A stretch of 64,000 nucleotides of DNA from Flavobacterium geliluteum. GTDB taxonomy: Bacteria > Bacteroidota > Bacteroidia > Flavobacteriales > Flavobacteriaceae. Below, in pieces: positions 61,687 to 64,000 of this stretch; position 1 is the first letter of the stretch, and every line of letters begins with the position of its first letter. Where the stretch lies: positions 1 through 64,000 of the forward strand of contig NZ_JAGFBV010000016.1 of the NCBI RefSeq assembly GCF_017948595.1. Reading direction: 5' to 3'. The position numbers were made by a program, and so were the translations under genes. The notes beneath the pieces were generated by a model. The model did not search any database. It saw only the letters and a program-made list of their open reading frames with translations, and was not told the origin of the DNA.

Positions 61687-61706
61687 AATATGTTTTTTTG
61701 ACAGTG

Positions 61707-61714
61707 CAAAGGTA
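61707..61714 (-). promoter_or_regulatory. -7 promoter box of kdsA (TACCTTTG on the minus strand)
   Basis: TACCTTTG matches TAnnTTTG and lies 20 bp before the kdsA ATG, predicting a start site near 61700. No -33 TTG at the usual spacing. Confidence 0.55.
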
Positions 61715-61744
61715 GTTATGATTTACTATTTACGGTTCTTGATT

Positions 61745-61930
61745 TAAGTTTTTTTTAAGAAGCTATTCCTGCTATTCGTTCCTATCTTTTTTTCCAAATC
61801 CTTTTTTTATTGGTCTTTGCAGGAGCTTCCGTTGGTCGCTCTGCCAAAACCAGAAAAAATAGGCTTTCTCAAAAAAGGATATTCACTGCTATCAGGGCTA
61901 TTGCTATACGTTTTCAAGAAATTTCAGGAA
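61745..61930 (-). repeat. Candidate interspersed non-coding element
   Basis: In the 312-bp gap between the NAT and kdsA genes the minus strand contains ATAGCCCTGATAGCAGTGAA near one end and GAACGAATAGCAGGAATAGC near the other, with inverted ATCCTTTTTT and AAAAAAGGAT between them. The block is richer in GC than its flanks and has no open frame. The layout resembles a non-coding motif I recall as recurrent in Flavobacterium genomes; that is memory, not verified here. Confidence 0.4.
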
Positions 61931-61998
61931 TGCCTTAATCGTAATCAATTTAAAAATTAGCGTAAATTAGTGCAGTTCGCAGCAAGAAGAATTCAACA

Positions 61999-62796
61999 TT
62001 ATTTGTCGATTGTAATGTTAAATTCGGTTTCCAGAATAGTCGGTAATTGATCCTTTTCAATAGATACAATTTCGCTTGTTCCATTAGTAACCGATTTGAT
62101 TGCGTTTTTAAAAAGCATTTTTTTGCCCAACGGATTTTGCAAAACAACAATTAAGTTTTGTACAAAAAACGAGTCAGGATGCGAGTAATTATAATGATTG
62201 GCAGGTTTAAAGTCAATCCATTTTTGTGGCGTCAAATCAAAGGAATACAAATTAGACCATTCTTTTCCAATTAAAACACGGAGTAAAAAGTCACCCTCTT
62301 CGGTTGTAACCAAAGTAAAAGTATCAAAATCATGCTGAATCTCACGATCGGTTTGGCTGAGTTTCAAAGGTTCTCTGATACTGTTACCGCCAAAGCCCAA
62401 ATCAATCAAATACGCTTCATTTTCGATCGTTGCAATGATCGCCAAATGTGTTTTAGGATTTTGCCCGGGATTCACCAGAGGGCGTGCTGCAACATAGTAA
62501 TGCGGAACACCAATTTCCTGCAATGCGAGAGAAAACAAACCATTAATCTGATAGCAATATCCACCTCGATTTTTATGAACAATTTGGTCTACAATATCAT
62601 CACCCGACAGCGAGATAATTTTTCCTGCCTGAACATCAATATTTTCAAAAGGAACACTAAATAGCTGACATTGCATGAGCTTTTTGATGCCTTCAAAATT
62701 TAATTCTATTGGTCCAAAAAACTTAATTCTGTCTAAATAATGCTGTAAATTAAAACTTAAAGCTTCAATTTTAGTATGATTTTTTGATTGTTGCAT
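61999..62796 (-). CDS. Arylamine N-acetyltransferase
   Basis: 265 residues. The catalytic triad is complete: Cys81 in NRGGYCYQING, His117 in KTHLAI and Asp132 in YLIDLGFGG. The N-terminal FGPIELNFEGIKKLMQCQLF and FENIDVQ are also family-typical. NATs move an acetyl (or other acyl) group from CoA to arylamines or hydrazines. Slightly short C-terminal domain but normal for bacteria. Gene stands alone. Confidence 0.93.
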   Translation of the reverse strand: MQQSKNHTKIEALSFNLQHYLDRIKFFGPIELNFEGIKKLMQCQLFSVPFENIDVQAGKIISLSGDDIVDQIVHKNRGGYCYQINGLFSLALQEIGVPHYYVAARPLVNPGQNPKTHLAIIATIENEAYLIDLGFGGNSIREPLKLSQTDREIQHDFDTFTLVTTEEGDFLLRVLIGKEWSNLYSFDLTPQKWIDFKPANHYNYSHPDSFFVQNLIVVLQNPLGKKMLFKNAIKSVTNGTSEIVSIEKDQLPTILETEFNITIDK

Positions 62797-62866
62797 TCTT
62801 TCTAAAATTATATTTTTCGGTTATGTTTTAATCAGTTTGCTGGGTTTACAATCAAATGCGATACAT

Positions 62867-63316
62867 TTATTGCTTCAATCTCAATCCCATCGGAACCATC
62901 AAAATACCTTTTTCGTAAACATTAAGATAAAGTGTTACCGGTTTTTTTTGTCCTTCCCATTTAAGTTCGTACACATTAAGAAATCCGGCACCCATGTCGC
63001 TTCTTTTGCTAGGGAAAGGACAGCAGGTTTCTAATCGTGTATAGGTGATTTTTTCTCCATTAGGGCCCGCCAAAGCATTCAGAAACCGATTTTCGTTAAG
63101 GGCTTCGTCTCTGGTATTTTGATAAAAAATATTAACGGGATAGTCAGGGTCATAACCATACTTTTTGTCTTTGCTAAACAAAGTAATGGCAAAAGTATTG
63201 TCTTTCTTCAAAATCAGATCGGGTGCGTTGTCATCTACATTTTTCAAAGTCGATCTCGTACTTACACAAGAAGCTGTTAAAATAAGTATGGCGATAAAAA
63301 AAGCTGTTTTTTTCAT
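62867..63316 (-). CDS. Small lipoprotein of unknown function
   Basis: 149 residues from the ATG at 63316. A further upstream start at 63403 is rejected because a perfect -7 box (63334-63341) lies between the two and because 63316 gives a normal lipoprotein signal ILTASC (Cys17). The mature domain has NTFAITLFSKDKKYGYDPDY, RFLNALAGPNGEKI, LETCCPFPSKRSDMGAGFLN and a closing KPVTLYLNVYEKGILMVPMG. The paired Cys (CCPFP) is notable. I know no function for it. Confidence 0.65.
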   Translation of the reverse strand: MKKTAFFIAILILTASCVSTRSTLKNVDDNAPDLILKKDNTFAITLFSKDKKYGYDPDYPVNIFYQNTRDEALNENRFLNALAGPNGEKITYTRLETCCPFPSKRSDMGAGFLNVYELKWEGQKKPVTLYLNVYEKGILMVPMGLRLKQ

Positions 63317-63333
63317 AGTTTGAGATATTGATA

Positions 63334-63341
63334 CAAATGTA
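63334..63341 (-). promoter_or_regulatory. -7 promoter box of the lipoprotein gene (TACATTTG on the minus strand)
   Basis: TACATTTG matches TAnnTTTG, 17 bp before the ATG at 63316, and rules out translation from 63403. A TTG lies 13 bases further upstream, closer than the usual -33 spacing. Confidence 0.55.
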
Positions 63342-63405
63342 AAAAGTTTTTTGCCAAAGACTAAAGGATTAAAAAGTAAAAAAATCACTTCAATTTGCTT
63401 CATTC

Positions 63406-64000
63406 TTATTTTTCCTGTATTTTTTTGAATGTTGAATTCAAATTCAGAATACCCACTACAATCAGATATTGTGCCACAAGATAGGTAAGCATAATAAAAA
63501 AAGAACTTCTTTCAATTGGTGCATAAAATTTGTTAATAGCCAAAATACTATCCGACATTACAAACACAATAGCACCAACAAAAATAAATTGGTTTCCGGG
63601 CTTTTTCCAAACCAAAAATCCATTAAAAGCAAATAAAAGCATGACAGAAATTACGCTGGCATAGACGGTGACTGGAATTTTTAATGGTCCTAAATGGGGT
63701 ATTAAAACAGCTAACATTCCAGCCAAATAGAGGATAATAAGCAGTATTCCAGCTCCAAAAGTAATTTTGTTCTTTGTTGCTCTAGTCTTGATTTGCTTGC
63801 TAAAAAGCAGACAATAAACCAAATGCGAAATTAAAAAAAAGACCAAACCTACTATAAAATAGATTTCGTCTTTATCAGCAAAAATCAAAACTATATCACC
63901 CATCCAGGAGAACAGCAATGCCGTCAAAAGAATTTTTTTGGATGGAAATTTTTCATTCAAATAAACACCAACTCCTAATAATGGAATCAAAAATGGTTTT
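63406..64000 (-). CDS. YhhN-family lysoplasmalogenase (start outside window)
   Basis: At least 198 residues; the frame continues upstream past the window edge (KPFLIPLLGVGVYL). About six to seven transmembrane helices, with the family pattern FSWMGDIVLI near the start and FVGAIVFVMSDSILAINKF, then LTYLVAQYLIVVGIL near the end. YhhN/TMEM86 proteins hydrolyse the vinyl-ether bond of lysoplasmalogen; Asp residues in WMGDI and MSDSI are the conserved candidates. It overlaps nothing and ends 3 bp beyond the alternative start of the lipoprotein gene. Confidence 0.85.
   Translation of the reverse strand, partial: KPFLIPLLGVGVYLNEKFPSKKILLTALLFSWMGDIVLIFADKDEIYFIVGLVFFLISHLVYCLLFSKQIKTRATKNKITFGAGILLIILYLAGMLAVLIPHLGPLKIPVTVYASVISVMLLFAFNGFLVWKKPGNQFIFVGAIVFVMSDSILAINKFYAPIERSSFFIMLTYLVAQYLIVVGILNLNSTFKKIQEK

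Noticed and set aside
62332..62664. 110-codon plus-strand open frame
   Set aside because: Antisense to the arylamine N-acetyltransferase, whose catalytic triad is intact.

Overview
The window looks like chromosomal DNA of a Flavobacterium-type member of the Bacteroidota. The sequence is very AT-rich. It encodes a SusC/SusD pair, a TonB receptor with a DUF4249 lipoprotein partner, a protein with a type IX secretion C-terminal sorting domain, LytTR and propeller/LuxR regulators, many Bacteroidota-style lipoproteins, and several promoters with the TAnnTTTG -7 box of this phylum. I saw no tRNA, rRNA or CRISPR array.

The window has two halves. Positions 1 to about 37.7 kb are an accessory region. 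It mixes intact small genes (four alpha/beta hydrolases, two class-C beta-lactamase-fold hydrolases, DUF2306, DUF4386, DoxX and DCC membrane or redox proteins, GNAT and VOC enzymes) with many broken ones: a twice-frameshifted SDR, a decayed paralogue of the secreted protein at 3786-4283, a DUF4386 fragment holding 13 ATT units, fragments of a DinB protein, a phosphatase and a hydrolase, and IS1, IS256 and IS1182-type transposase remains. A complete-looking IS21 element (14673-17316) lies against an IS256 copy whose left end is missing. The DinB start remains on one side and a phosphatase tail on the other. A TonB receptor stands divergent from a LytS/LytTR two-component pair (20.9-25.3 kb), and a second TonB receptor is followed by its DUF4249 lipoprotein (28.6-31.8 kb).

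The most interesting gene is at 36125-36931. It is a crotonase-fold protein that resembles RpfF, the synthase of cis-2-enoyl fatty acid signals (DSF family), rather than an ordinary enoyl-CoA hydratase. Both catalytic glutamates are present at the RpfF spacing. No RpfC/RpfG or other obvious sensor is encoded nearby, and the gene sits among mobile-element debris.

From 37.7 kb the region looks like stable chromosome: corA, then pta and ackA with a small unknown membrane gene between them; then a glycan-utilisation locus (43.3-56.7 kb) of a propeller/LuxR-type regulator, SusC, SusD, a GH144-type glucanase, a GH3 beta-glucosidase and a GH43-like protein, with an intrinsic terminator between susD and the hydrolase genes. 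The likely logic is outer-membrane capture by SusCD, cleavage of a beta-glucan (possibly beta-1,2-linked) by the GH144 and GH3 enzymes, and induction by the membrane-bound regulator. After a secreted M28 peptidase the genes run on the minus strand: a small membrane protein with a Coq4-like protein, a YiiX-type NlpC/P60 hydrolase, an outer-membrane protein with kdsA, an arylamine N-acetyltransferase, a small lipoprotein, and a YhhN-type lysoplasmalogenase cut by the window edge.
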